Under the pieces are notes generated by a model that was not told where the DNA came from, did not search any database, and saw only the letters and a program-made list of their open reading frames with translations. DNA of 64,000 nucleotides from positions 278,063 to 342,062 of the forward strand of contig JASBRU010000004.1 in NCBI GenBank assembly GCA_030149285.1. Direction: 5' to 3'. This document shows positions 51,508 through 60,230 of this stretch, one piece after another. Positions within the stretch are counted from its first letter, which is position 1; every line of letters begins with the position of its first letter. This DNA is from Flavobacteriales bacterium (GTDB lineage: Bacteria > Bacteroidota > Bacteroidia > Flavobacteriales > JASBRU01). The position numbers and the translations under genes are program-made.

Positions 51508-52456
51508 TTAATTCTTCATCTTGATTAACCATACATTTAAAATGCCCTTTTGGGCATTTTTTGTACCCAATTTTTGAGCAAGGTCTACAGCTGAGGTCTT
51601 TTACTTCCATAATTTGCGAGCCTTCGCCTGCTTGGTATGGGTACATACCTAATTCGGGCACAGTATTGCCCCAAACCGAAATGATTTTCTTTTGAAAGGC
51701 GGCAGCAATGTGCATCAAACCGGTATCATGTGTAATAATAGCATCAGCTTGTTTCACCAATGAGGCTGACTGATTGAGGTTGTATTTACCTGCGGCATTA
51801 TATACATTTTCGCCAATGGTTTTTTCTATCCTGTTTGCTTTTTCTGCGTCTTCGGGACCACCTAGTAAAACCACTTTTTTATTTAGCTTTTTAATAACGG
51901 AAGTAATTTTTTCTTCAGGTAGCATTTTGGTAGCATGTTGCCCGCCAATTACAAAACCAATATAGCCTTTGTCAAACCCTGTAGGTAAACTGTTTAAGGC
52001 TACCTCATCCTTTGTAGGGATATAGTAATCCAGCCCTTTATGATCATTTTTAATACCCAACTCTTTAACAGTATCTAGGTATCTATCTACAATGTGCACA
52101 TCGGGCATTTTGTCAAGTTTAAAATTGACCAATAGCCACTTTTCTATATTTAGTTTTTTAAAACTCTTATTGGGTTTTTTCAGTGCTTTTTTAAGTCGGG
52201 CAGTACGTAGGTTGTTATGAAGGTCCACTACAAAATCGTAGTTTTCTTTTTGCAAGTCGGCAACTACTTCATCAATTTCTTTTTCAATACTGTATATGGT
52301 ATCAATATTAGGGTTAGGCTCTAAAAAACTAACAAAGCTTTTTTTGGTTAGGTAATGCACTTCTGCATTTAACTGCTCTTTTAATGCCCTTACTACAGGG
52401 GTAGTAAGCACAATGTCTCCGATAGAACTAAACCGTATAACTAATATTTTTTTCAC
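51488..52456 (-). CDS. Glycosyltransferase family 9 (heptosyltransferase-like)
   Basis: A 322-aa GT-B fold enzyme of the WaaC/WaaF group. The start MKKILVIRFSSIGDIVLTTPVVRAL, the mid-protein IGFVIGGQHATKMLPEEK and the C-terminal ADAIITHDTGLMHIAAAF are typical. It would add a sugar to the LPS core at the inner face of the inner membrane. A late cysteine cluster (SCRPCSKIGYKKCPKGHFKCM) is common in the Bacteroidota versions. The ATG follows the DUF6427 stop directly. Confidence 0.9.
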   Translation of the reverse strand: MKKILVIRFSSIGDIVLTTPVVRALKEQLNAEVHYLTKKSFVSFLEPNPNIDTIYSIEKEIDEVVADLQKENYDFVVDLHNNLRTARLKKALKKPNKSFKKLNIEKWLLVNFKLDKMPDVHIVDRYLDTVKELGIKNDHKGLDYYIPTKDEVALNSLPTGFDKGYIGFVIGGQHATKMLPEEKITSVIKKLNKKVVLLGGPEDAEKANRIEKTIGENVYNAAGKYNLNQSASLVKQADAIITHDTGLMHIAAAFQKKIISVWGNTVPELGMYPYQAGEGSQIMEVKDLSCRPCSKIGYKKCPKGHFKCMVNQDEELIISLLH

Positions 52457-53425
52457 CTATGAAATTATATGAACCAATAGTATAGAAACCAAAAGTAAGA
52501 GCAATATTGTATCCTGCCACCATTTTTTTCGTAAAAACTCATAATAACCTACTGCCATTACTGCAAACGGAATGGTAAGTAATAAAAAATGTGTAGATAT
52601 TCCGTTTGAGAAAAAATAGCTGACACCGCCAATTATGGCTGCCCATAATACAATAGTAAATGCTCTACGCTTGTGCACAGTTTGCCTATTTAAAGTAGAC
52701 ATCATTGCCCATGTAGAAACAATAAATAAGAAAGAGCTAAATATAAGTATAGGATAGTAGTAGGGCTTAATATTTAAAGGAAAAGTTTGGAAGTGAAGCA
52801 CATTTAGTAAAGGTTGTATAAGCGCCTCTGTGTTATTTACCATAAAAAGATAGGTGTAGCATAAAAACAAAGGAGTAATAAAGCCTAGCGTGCTTATAAC
52901 CCAGTTACGCCAAGCATTTTGCCCATATATCAATAGGCTAATCCATACCAATACTAAAAACCATATTGATGGTAAGTAAAACAAGATGGCCACTCCCACA
53001 AAAAAGGAACTATCAAATACTTGGCTATATGCTGTTGTTTGATTGTACATGGCAAATATTCTGCGAAGGGCAAATGCAATAAAAATTAAACCAAAAAATG
53101 GAGCGCTTAAACCAATATACTCTGTAATGCCGTAGGCATAAAACACAAAAAAGAGTGCTGTAAATGCATGAGGTCTAAAAAAATTATTGTGAATGGCTAA
53201 GCCATTTAAAAACAAAGCCAACAAACAAACACCTAGTAGATAAACAAAGGCGGGGAGGTATGGTATACCATCTATCCACTTGGCAAGCCCCATATATAAA
53301 GGCATTCCGCCGGGAGTGATGTTTGTAGGTTGTGATGTAAACGAGGCTATAAACAGAATAATCAATAGAATTGCCAGACTAAAAAAAGCCGATGGTTTAA
53401 CAGAGTTGAAAATTCTTGCAAGCAT
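52457..53425 (-). CDS. Polytopic membrane protein, DUF6427-like
   Basis: A 322-aa hydrophobic protein with about nine or ten membrane helices and no catalytic motif I recognise. In Flavobacteriia a membrane protein of this size (DUF6427) sits beside the small DUF6341 gene, purD and glycosyltransferase genes, which is the arrangement here. The family name rests on this context and general likeness, not on a search. It is flush with the glycosyltransferase gene downstream, so it may handle an envelope glycan. Confidence 0.72.
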   Translation of the reverse strand: MLARIFNSVKPSAFFSLAILLIILFIASFTSQPTNITPGGMPLYMGLAKWIDGIPYLPAFVYLLGVCLLALFLNGLAIHNNFFRPHAFTALFFVFYAYGITEYIGLSAPFFGLIFIAFALRRIFAMYNQTTAYSQVFDSSFFVGVAILFYLPSIWFLVLVWISLLIYGQNAWRNWVISTLGFITPLFLCYTYLFMVNNTEALIQPLLNVLHFQTFPLNIKPYYYPILIFSSFLFIVSTWAMMSTLNRQTVHKRRAFTIVLWAAIIGGVSYFFSNGISTHFLLLTIPFAVMAVGYYEFLRKKWWQDTILLLLLVSILLVHIIS

Positions 53426-53446
53426 GTACGAATTTATCTATTTTTG
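53416..53446 (+). promoter_or_regulatory. Promoter of the small membrane protein gene
   Basis: TTG (53416-53418), 20 nt, TATTTTTG (53439-53446). The -33 lies inside the first codons of the divergent DUF6427-like gene. Confidence 0.55.
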
Positions 53447-53467
53447 GCGAAGATAAAATAAAACAAG

Positions 53468-53638
53468 ATGACAGGTTTTTTTAACGCAATCGGAGATTTT
53501 TTTACTTGGACATTCCAATTTATGCCTTCTTTAGGTAATATTCCTAACATTGCTTTGACACTTGCAGGTGCTGCAGCTACTATTTATTGGTTAGGACAAA
53601 TGGTTAAGCACAACCGCGAAGACGCTGCTGCTAAGTAA
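53468..53638 (+). CDS. Small membrane protein, 56 aa (DUF6341-like)
   Basis: A 56-codon gene starting MTGFFNAIGDFFTWTFQFMP, with an amphipathic aromatic N-terminus, one membrane helix (residues about 27-45, IALTLAGAAATIYWLGQMV) and a charged tail KHNREDAAAK. A clear promoter stands 21 nt upstream. The size, the pattern and the place between DUF6427 and purD match the DUF6341 family of Flavobacteriia. Its function is unknown. Its stop lies 15 bp from the convergent purD stop. Confidence 0.75.
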   Translation: MTGFFNAIGDFFTWTFQFMPSLGNIPNIALTLAGAAATIYWLGQMVKHNREDAAAK

Positions 53639-53653
53639 AAAATAAACTCTTTT

Positions 53654-54928
53654 TTATTTCAAATCGAAACCGATATCCTTTCGGAAGTAGATATTATCAA
53701 AGCATACTTTATCGGCTGATGCATAACTTTTTGCCAATGCATCTTTCATGTCTCTACCGTAAGAGGTAAGCGCCATTACTCTACCACCATTAGATAATAC
53801 TTTTCCGTTTTCACTTTTAGTACCAGCATGGAAAACAATTGTATTCTCTACATTTTGTAAGCCACTAATTTCTTTCCCTTTTTCATAAGCTTCGGGGTAA
53901 CCACCAGATACTAGCATTACTGTTGTAGCTGCGCGTGGGTCAATCTCCAAATCTTTTTCGCTTAAGCTATTTAAAGCTACACCATCAAACAAGTCTAGTA
54001 AGTCTGATTTAATACGAGGGATTACTACTTCCGTCTCCGGGTCACCCATACGTACATTGTATTCTATAACAAACGGGTTGCCTTTTACTTTTATCAAACC
54101 AAAAAATATAAAGCCTTTATAAGGAATGTTATCTACTTTTAAGCCATCTACGGTAGGCTTTATAATTTGGTTTTCTACTTTTGCCATAAACTTATCGTCT
54201 ACAAAAGGTACCGGAGAAACTGCTCCCATACCACCTGTATTTAAGCCTGTATCGCCTTCGCCAATACGTTTGTAGTCTTTGGCGGTTGGTAATATTTTGT
54301 AGCTCTCACCATCTGTCAATACAAATACAGAAAGCTCTATACCATCTAAAAACTCTTCGATAACCACCTTTGCACTTGCAGCACCAAATTTGGCGTCTTT
54401 TAGCATAGCTGTAAGCTCTGCTTTGGCTTCGCTAAGGTCATTTAATATCAATACACCTTTACCTGCCGCTAAGCCATCTGCTTTTAGTACATAAGGGGGT
54501 GTCATTTCCTCTAAAAAAGCCAAGCCTTCTTTTAAGGTATCTGCAGAGAAGCTTTGGTATTTTGCCGTTGGTATTTTATGGCGAAACATAAATTCCTTGG
54601 CATATTCTTTACTTCCTTCTAATTGAGCTGCTTCTTTTTGCGGACCAATTACAGGTATGTGCTTTAGTTGGTTGTCAGCCAAAAAGTAATCGTGTATACC
54701 GTTTACCAAAGGGTCTTCGGGGCCCACAACCAGCATACTTACTTTTTTGTCTAACACAAAGGCTTTTACCTCGTCAAAATTATTGGGGTTTAGGGCAACG
54801 TTTTCGCCTACTTGCGATGTTCCGGCATTACCGGGCGCAATGTATAATTTATTAAGAATGGTACTCTGAGATAACTTCCAACTAATTGCATGCTCCCTAC
54901 CTCCGGAGCCCAAAACCAATACATTCAT
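53654..54928 (-). CDS. purD: Phosphoribosylamine-glycine ligase
   Basis: A 424-aa ATP-grasp enzyme, the second step of purine synthesis. Motifs are VLGSGGREHAISWKL at the start, PYVLKADGLAAGKGV (ATP-grasp), GGMGAVSP and NVRMGDPETEV. It is monocistronic, and a terminator of the upstream redoxin gene precedes it. With purQ it is the second purine gene in the window, in a different operon. Confidence 0.96.
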   Translation of the reverse strand: MNVLVLGSGGREHAISWKLSQSTILNKLYIAPGNAGTSQVGENVALNPNNFDEVKAFVLDKKVSMLVVGPEDPLVNGIHDYFLADNQLKHIPVIGPQKEAAQLEGSKEYAKEFMFRHKIPTAKYQSFSADTLKEGLAFLEEMTPPYVLKADGLAAGKGVLILNDLSEAKAELTAMLKDAKFGAASAKVVIEEFLDGIELSVFVLTDGESYKILPTAKDYKRIGEGDTGLNTGGMGAVSPVPFVDDKFMAKVENQIIKPTVDGLKVDNIPYKGFIFFGLIKVKGNPFVIEYNVRMGDPETEVVIPRIKSDLLDLFDGVALNSLSEKDLEIDPRAATTVMLVSGGYPEAYEKGKEISGLQNVENTIVFHAGTKSENGKVLSNGGRVMALTSYGRDMKDALAKSYASADKVCFDNIYFRKDIGFDLK

Positions 54929-54941
54929 AGTATATAAAATT

Positions 54942-54978
54942 AAAAAAGTGCTGACTCATGCAAATCAGCACATTTTTA
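54942..54978 (-). terminator. Terminator after the redoxin gene
   Basis: On the minus strand, GTGCTGA / TCAGCAC with a nine-base loop is followed by a T run. It lies between the redoxin stop and the purD start. Confidence 0.85.
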
Positions 54979-54999
54979 TCATTAAAAACAAGTATTATT

Positions 55000-55632
55000 T
55001 TAACTACGTACCCTTTTAATACTGCATCCTTTTGGAGTAGTATCGGCAGGGTCTATTTTTTTACCGTTTGCCAAGTTTTTCATGGCATCTTTTAAGTAAT
55101 CTTTTTTCACAGACTTGTCTTTGTTTTCCATTTTGTCGTTAATGGCACCACGGAAAACCAAGTTCATATCCTTGTCAAATAAAAATACATGCGGAGTTGT
55201 TTTTGCACCAAAGGCATCAGCTAGTTTAGAGTTGGTATCTACCACATAGTTTAAGTTGCCGTATCCCTTTTCTTCTGCATGTTCTTTCATTTCATTAAAA
55301 GAATCCTCACCATCTCTTTTGGCTTCGTTAGAATTTACCAATACCATTCCTATGTTTGCTTTTTTAGCTGCTTTAGCCAAATCAGGGTAGGTATCTTCCC
55401 AAGCCAATACAAAAGGGCAAGTGTTACAAGAGAAAACAACTAGTACACCATTCTCTTCTTTTACATCTTCCAGTGAAATCATTTCGCCGGAGATGCTTTT
55501 CATTTTGTAAGAAGTTTCGGGTGCGCTTTCTCCTACCTCTATAGTGTTGTTGTTGCCTTTTATGTTAAAAGCAAAGAATACACTTAGTGTAAGAATAGAT
55601 AATGCTGAGGGTATTAATTTTTTCATTTTCAT
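55000..55632 (-). CDS. Exported thioredoxin-like protein (AhpC/TSA or TlpA type)
   Basis: A 210-aa protein with an N-terminal hydrophobic segment (about 6-22) and a thioredoxin fold. The redox site is VVFSCNTCPFVLAWEDTYP (CxxC) and the cis-proline is in KTTPHVFLF. The topology is periplasmic, either anchored or cleaved. A second ATG two codons in (55626) is equally possible. Such proteins reduce or oxidise envelope disulfides, and the partner is unknown. It is downstream of the acyl-CoA carboxylase gene by 41 bp and ends in its own terminator. Confidence 0.87.
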   Translation of the reverse strand: MKMKKLIPSALSILTLSVFFAFNIKGNNNTIEVGESAPETSYKMKSISGEMISLEDVKEENGVLVVFSCNTCPFVLAWEDTYPDLAKAAKKANIGMVLVNSNEAKRDGEDSFNEMKEHAEEKGYGNLNYVVDTNSKLADAFGAKTTPHVFLFDKDMNLVFRGAINDKMENKDKSVKKDYLKDAMKNLANGKKIDPADTTPKGCSIKRVRS

Positions 55633-55673
55633 GATTAAAAAGAATTTAGTTTCTACGTAACTAATAACGAAAT

Positions 55674-57215
55674 TTATAGCGGAATGTTGCTATGTTTCTT
55701 CTTAGGTAAACGCACTACTTTGTTCTCTAACATTTTAAAAGAAGTAATTAATTTTTCTCTGGTTTCAGATGGTTTAATTACCTCATCTACATAGCCACGA
55801 GCCGCTGCATTGTATGGGTTTGCAAATAACTCTGCATACTCATCTTCTTTTTCTTTTAGTTTAGCAGCACTATCATCTGCTTCTAAAATTTCTCTACGGA
55901 AAATAATTTCTGCAGCACCTTTTGCACCCATCACCGCAATCTCTGCACTTGGCCATGCAAAGTTCATATCGGCACCAATATGTTTAGAGTTCATTACATC
56001 ATAAGCACCACCATAGGCTTTACGAGTAATAACTGTAATACGTGGTACGGTAGCCTCAGAGAAGGCAAACAATAGTTTAGCACCTTCGGTAATAATACCG
56101 TTCCACTCTTGGTCTGTACCCGGTAAGAAACCCGGTACATCTTCAAATACCAATAAAGGCACATTGAAACAATCGCAGGTACGAACAAAACGAGCTGCTT
56201 TTTTAGAGGCCTCAATATTTAATACACCTGCTAAAAATGCAGGTTGATTAGCCACAATACCTATTGATTTTCCACCTAAGCGAGCAAAACCACACACAAT
56301 ATTCTCGGCGTAATCTTTATGAATTTCTTTAAAAGAACCTGCATCAACTGTGTCCTCAATTACCTCTTTTATATCATAGGGTTGGTTGGGGTTGTCAGGG
56401 ATAATATCGTTTAGCTTTTCACGAGTTTCGTTACCGCTTTCATAAGGGATTGGTTCCGGGTCTTCCTCGCAGTTTTGCGGTAAATAGCTTAGGGTTTCTT
56501 TAATGTCTTTAATTAAGGCAATTTCATTGGCAGCTGTTAAATGTGCTACACCAGATTTTGTTGCATGCGTAGAAGCACCACCTAATTCTTCTGAAGTAAC
56601 TTCTTCATGCGTAACGGTTTTTACCACGTTTGGTCCGGTTACAAACATGTATGATGTTTTTTCTACCATCATAATAAAGTCTGTAAGTGCCGGAGAATAA
56701 ACAGCGCCACCAGCACATGGCCCCATTACCGCAGATATTTGCGGAATTACGCCACTAGCTAAGGTATTGCGGTAAAAAATATCAGCATAGCCACCTAAAG
56801 ATACTACACCCTCTTGTATACGAGCACCTCCGGAATCATTTAAACCAATAATAGGCGCGCCATTTTGCATAGCTAAGTCCATTACACGCACAATTTTTTG
56901 TGCATGAGCTTCGGCCAAAGAACCACCCATTACGGTAAAGTCTTGTGCAAAAACATAGGTAAGTCTGCCATTTATGGTACCATATCCGGTTACTACACCA
57001 TCGCCATAAAACTGTTGTTTGTCTAAGCCAAAGTTGGTAGACCTGTGGGTAACCAAAGCACCAATTTCTTGAAAAGAGCCTTCATCCATTAAAAAGTGGA
57101 TACGCTCTCGGGCAGTTAACTTACCCTTATCGTGTTGTGCTTTAATTCTTTTTTCACCACCGCCTTTTAATCCTTCGGCAATTTTTTCTTCGAGTTGCTC
57201 GATTTTTTCTTTCAT
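55674..57215 (-). CDS. Acyl-CoA carboxylase beta (carboxyltransferase) subunit, propionyl-CoA type
   Basis: A 513-aa carboxyltransferase of the PccB/MmdA family. The acyl-CoA and biotin-site motifs are present: GLNDSGGARIQEGV, MGPCAGGAVYSPA, GFLPGTDQEW and RKAYGGAYDVM. With a biotin carboxylase/carrier (not in the window) it makes methylmalonyl-CoA from propionyl-CoA, or it acts in a decarboxylase. Methylmalonyl-CoA mutase needs B12, which gives a possible reason for the uptake operon at 34.5-38 kb. yebC precedes it by 5 bp. Confidence 0.93.
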   Translation of the reverse strand: MKEKIEQLEEKIAEGLKGGGEKRIKAQHDKGKLTARERIHFLMDEGSFQEIGALVTHRSTNFGLDKQQFYGDGVVTGYGTINGRLTYVFAQDFTVMGGSLAEAHAQKIVRVMDLAMQNGAPIIGLNDSGGARIQEGVVSLGGYADIFYRNTLASGVIPQISAVMGPCAGGAVYSPALTDFIMMVEKTSYMFVTGPNVVKTVTHEEVTSEELGGASTHATKSGVAHLTAANEIALIKDIKETLSYLPQNCEEDPEPIPYESGNETREKLNDIIPDNPNQPYDIKEVIEDTVDAGSFKEIHKDYAENIVCGFARLGGKSIGIVANQPAFLAGVLNIEASKKAARFVRTCDCFNVPLLVFEDVPGFLPGTDQEWNGIITEGAKLLFAFSEATVPRITVITRKAYGGAYDVMNSKHIGADMNFAWPSAEIAVMGAKGAAEIIFRREILEADDSAAKLKEKEDEYAELFANPYNAAARGYVDEVIKPSETREKLITSFKMLENKVVRLPKKKHSNIPL

Positions 57216-57220
57216 AGAGT

Positions 57221-57982
57221 TTATTCTTCTTCTAGAGCCGCTACTAAGTCATCGGTAAGCTCTAGGTTATGAAATACGTTTTGAACATCATCGTCTTCTT
57301 CTAACTTGTCAATCATGTTCAATACTTTTTTAGCTGCCTCAACGTCTAATGCATTTGTGCTATTAGGTATACGTTGTAGCTCGGCATTTTGTGCTTCTAT
57401 GCCTAACTCATCCAGTTTCTTTTGCATGTTTCCAAAATCCTCAAACTGGGTAGTAATAATGGTCACATTGTTTTCTTTATCTACCTCTTCTGCACCACCA
57501 TCTATAAGTTCCATTTCAAACTCATCCGGGTCCATTTCGCCAATAGATTCATTTGCAATGGTAAAGATGCCTTTACGGTCAAAGATAAACTCCAATGAAC
57601 CATTGGTGCCTAAGTTACCACCTGCTTTATTAAATATAGCACGCACATTAGATACTGTACGGTTAATGTTGTCTGTGGTACATTCTACAAAAACACCAAT
57701 ACCGTTTGGTGCATAGCCTTCATAAGTTACCTCTTCATAACTATCAGCATCAGCACCTAGTGCTTTTTTTATAGCACGGTCTATAGTATCTTTTGGCATG
57801 TTTGCACCCTTAGCATTTTGTATACACAGGCGCAAACGAGGGTTAGTTTCCGGGTCTCCATTGCTACTTTCTTTTACAGCAACGGTTATCTCTTTTAATA
57901 TTCTGGTAAATACCTTGGCTCTCTTTTTGTCTTGGGCTCCTTTTCTATGCTTAATATTGGCCCACTTACTATGTCCTGCCAT
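57221..57982 (-). CDS. yebC: YebC/PmpR-family protein
   Basis: A 253-aa protein with the diagnostic N-terminus MAGHSKWANIKHRKGAQDKKR and the central TYEGYAPNGIGVFVECTTDNINRT. YebC proteins have been described as transcription regulators and, more recently, as translation factors that help ribosomes at proline stretches. It sits between lepA, itself a translation factor gene, and the carboxylase gene. The three may form one transcript. Confidence 0.94.
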   Translation of the reverse strand: MAGHSKWANIKHRKGAQDKKRAKVFTRILKEITVAVKESSNGDPETNPRLRLCIQNAKGANMPKDTIDRAIKKALGADADSYEEVTYEGYAPNGIGVFVECTTDNINRTVSNVRAIFNKAGGNLGTNGSLEFIFDRKGIFTIANESIGEMDPDEFEMELIDGGAEEVDKENNVTIITTQFEDFGNMQKKLDELGIEAQNAELQRIPNSTNALDVEAAKKVLNMIDKLEEDDDVQNVFHNLELTDDLVAALEEE

Positions 57983-58013
57983 TGAATAGTTGTTTTATTT
58001 ATTGCGAGTAAAT

Positions 58014-59810
58014 TTAGTCGTTCAGTTTTAAAACAGCAAGGAAAGCCTGCTGAGGTATTTCTACATTACCTACCTGACGCATTCGTTTCTTCCCCTTTTT
58101 CTGTTTTTCCAGTAGTTTACGTTTACGAGATATATCACCACCATAACACTTAGCGGTTACATCTTTACGAACTGCTTTTACAGTTTCTCTGGAAATAATT
58201 TTTGCCCCGATAGCTGCTTGTATAGCAATATCAAACTGCTGGCGCGGGATAAGCTCACGTAGCTTGCCACATATTTTTTTACCAATATCATATGCATTGT
58301 CCTGATGGATTAATGCTGATAAAGCATCTACAGGTTCGGCGTTTAATAAGATATCTACCTTTACCAATTTAGAGGTGCGGTATTCTGTTGGCTGATAATC
58401 AAATGATGCATATCCTTTAGAAACTGTTTTTAGACGATCATAAAAATCGAAAACAATTTCTGCCAAAGGCATATCAAAAGTCATCTCTACACGGTCTGAT
58501 GTTAAATACACCTGATTTTTTACAATACCGCGTTTTTCTATACACAGGTTCATTACAGAACCTACAAAATCTGATTTGGTAATGATTTGCGCAGATATAT
58601 AAGGTTCTTCTACTCTTTGTATTCTAGAAGGGTCAGGTAAATCTGATGGGTTATTTATAATAATAGCTTTCTCAGGCTCTGCGGTTGTATATGCTTTGTA
58701 AGATACGTTGGGTACGGTAGTAATTACCGTCATATCAAACTCACGCTCTAAACGCTCCTGAATAATCTCCATATGAAGCATACCCAAGAAACCACAACGG
58801 AAACCAAAACCAAGTGCCGCAGATGATTCGGGCTCAAAAGTTAAAGAAGCATCATTTAGCTGTAGCTTTTCCATTGAGGCTCTCAACTCTTCATAATCTT
58901 CAGTATCTACAGGGTATATACCGGCAAATACCATTGGCTTTACGTTTTCAAAACCGCCAATAGCTTTGTCAGAAGGGTTGTCTACACTAGTAATGGTATC
59001 ACCAACTTTTACTTCGCGTGCATTTTTAATCCCCGATATAATATAACCTACGTTTCCTGCTTCAATAGTTTTTCTGGGTTCCTGCTTTAGCTTTAGTACC
59101 CCAATTTCATCTGCACCATATTTTTTACCAGTGTTAATGAATTTTACCTCTTGTCCTTTATGAATTTTACCATTCATTACTCTAAAGTAGGCTTCTATAC
59201 CACGGAAAGGGTTGTATACAGAGTCAAAGATTAATGCTTGCAATGGTGCATCCGGGTCTCCTGTTGGCGCAGGTACTCGTTTAATAATTGCTTCTAAAAT
59301 AGCATCAATACCAATACCGGTTTTAGCACTGGCTGGTATAATATCTTCGTGTTTGCAGCCAATAAGGTCTACAATTTCGTCTTTTACTTCCTCTGGGTTT
59401 GCACTCGGTAAATCAATCTTATTTAAAACCGGAATGATTTCTAAGTCATGCTCTAAAGCCAAGTAAAGGTTAGATATGGTTTGTGCCTGTGTGCCTTGTG
59501 CCGCATCTACAATTAATAATGCTCCTTCACATGCAGCAATTGAGCGCGAGACCTCATAAGAAAAGTCTACGTGCCCCGGTGTATCAATTAGGTTTAATAC
59601 ATACTGCTCGCCCTCAAAGGTATAATCCATTTGTATAGCGTGGCTTTTAATAGTTATGCCTCGCTCGCGCTCCAAATCCATGTTGTCTAACAGCTGGTTT
59701 TGCTTTTCGCGCTCTGTAACAGATTGTGTAGCATCTAAAAGCCTGTCTGCCAAGGTGCTCTTACCGTGGTCTATGTGGGCTATTATGCAAAAATTACGAA
59801 TGTTTTTCAT
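58014..59810 (-). CDS. lepA: Elongation factor 4 (LepA)
   Basis: A 598-aa ribosome-associated GTPase. The G1 motif is AHIDHGKST (residues 11-19), and [12 protein letters not shown] and NKIDLPSA follow. The LepA-specific C-terminal domain ends in [20 protein letters not shown]. An in-frame upstream extension of 35 codons was rejected because the family starts at [16 protein letters not shown] and reaches normal length from the ATG at 59810. It is the first gene of a probable lepA-yebC-carboxylase unit. Confidence 0.96.
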   Translation of the reverse strand: MKNIRNFCIIAHIDHGKSTLADRLLDATQSVTEREKQNQLLDNMDLERERGITIKSHAIQMDYTFEGEQYVLNLIDTPGHVDFSYEVSRSIAACEGALLIVDAAQGTQAQTISNLYLALEHDLEIIPVLNKIDLPSANPEEVKDEIVDLIGCKHEDIIPASAKTGIGIDAILEAIIKRVPAPTGDPDAPLQALIFDSVYNPFRGIEAYFRVMNGKIHKGQEVKFINTGKKYGADEIGVLKLKQEPRKTIEAGNVGYIISGIKNAREVKVGDTITSVDNPSDKAIGGFENVKPMVFAGIYPVDTEDYEELRASMEKLQLNDASLTFEPESSAALGFGFRCGFLGMLHMEIIQERLEREFDMTVITTVPNVSYKAYTTAEPEKAIIINNPSDLPDPSRIQRVEEPYISAQIITKSDFVGSVMNLCIEKRGIVKNQVYLTSDRVEMTFDMPLAEIVFDFYDRLKTVSKGYASFDYQPTEYRTSKLVKVDILLNAEPVDALSALIHQDNAYDIGKKICGKLRELIPRQQFDIAIQAAIGAKIISRETVKAVRKDVTAKCYGGDISRKRKLLEKQKKGKKRMRQVGNVEIPQQAFLAVLKLND

Positions 59811-60038
59811 AGCCTGCGAATTTACGTAAATTTTAGTGCATTGTATACAAATGAATTTATAGATGACTTTAACGATTAATCGGTGAGAATGCCGAAAACT
59901 AAATTGTGAAACCAAATACTTTTTTGCTGTTTTTTAATCCAACAGCTTAGGCTAGTTTAGCTGCATGATGGTTTTCTGAAATTAGAGTTAACGACTATAG
60001 TTTTTTGCACAGAAACAATCATATTTTTTTGGGGACAC

Positions 60039-60056
60039 CGAATTGTAGTTGTCGTA
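60039..60056 (+). repeat. First (direct) copy of the 17-18 bp motif
   Basis: CGAATTGTAGTTGTCGTA differs by one base from the motif in the inverted pair at 60087-60106 and 60207-60226. It has the same orientation as the left arm. Confidence 0.6.
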
Positions 60057-60086
60057 TCTGCCTGACTATCAGATAATGGTGTTATT

Positions 60087-60226
60087 TTTCGAATTATAGT
60101 TGTCGTGAAATAATAAAAAGCCCCTTTAAATAATTGCCTGACGTTGAATACTTTTTAGCTATTCAGGGTCAGGCTTTTTGTATGTATGTTTATAATGCAG
60201 ACAAGTACGACAACTATAATTCGAAA
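60087..60226. repeat. Perfect 20-bp inverted repeat enclosing a hairpin, directly before a start codon
   Basis: The left arm is TTTCGAATTATAGTTGTCGT (60087-60106), and the right arm (60207-60226) is its exact reverse complement. The 100-bp interval holds a terminator-like hairpin. The right arm ends 4 nt before the ATG at 60231, so pairing in the mRNA would hide the start site. It could be a regulatory RNA fold, an operator pair or a small non-coding mobile element. Confidence 0.7.
60136..60179 (+). terminator. Terminator-like hairpin in the leader
   Basis: GCCTGACGTTGAATA / TATTCAGGGTCAGGC pairs at 13 of 15 positions with a nine-base loop and is followed by TTTTT. No plus-strand gene ends upstream, so it would stop a leader transcript or a small RNA. 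Confidence 0.6.
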
Positions 60227-60230
60227 TCAC

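Larger units (their letters stand above)
59811..60230. other. Intergenic between divergent genes: lepA upstream region and structured leader of the gliding-type gene
   Basis: No gene is supported. The left 200 bp should contain the lepA promoter, but no box fits the consensus well. The right half holds three copies of a CGAATT(A/G)TAGTTGTCGT motif and a terminator-like hairpin, listed separately. Confidence 0.6.

Noticed and set aside
59811..59915. 35-codon N-terminal extension of LepA
   Set aside because: LepA proteins start at the MKNIRNF position, and the extension does not look like a domain or a targeting signal.
60087..60226. The 20-bp inverted repeat as a proven transposon
   Set aside because: No flanking target duplication is visible and the interior is only 100 bp. 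It is reported as an unexplained element instead.
60186..60230. Upstream start of the gliding-type protein
   Set aside because: The added residues come from the inverted repeat and would destroy the signal peptide that begins at 60231.
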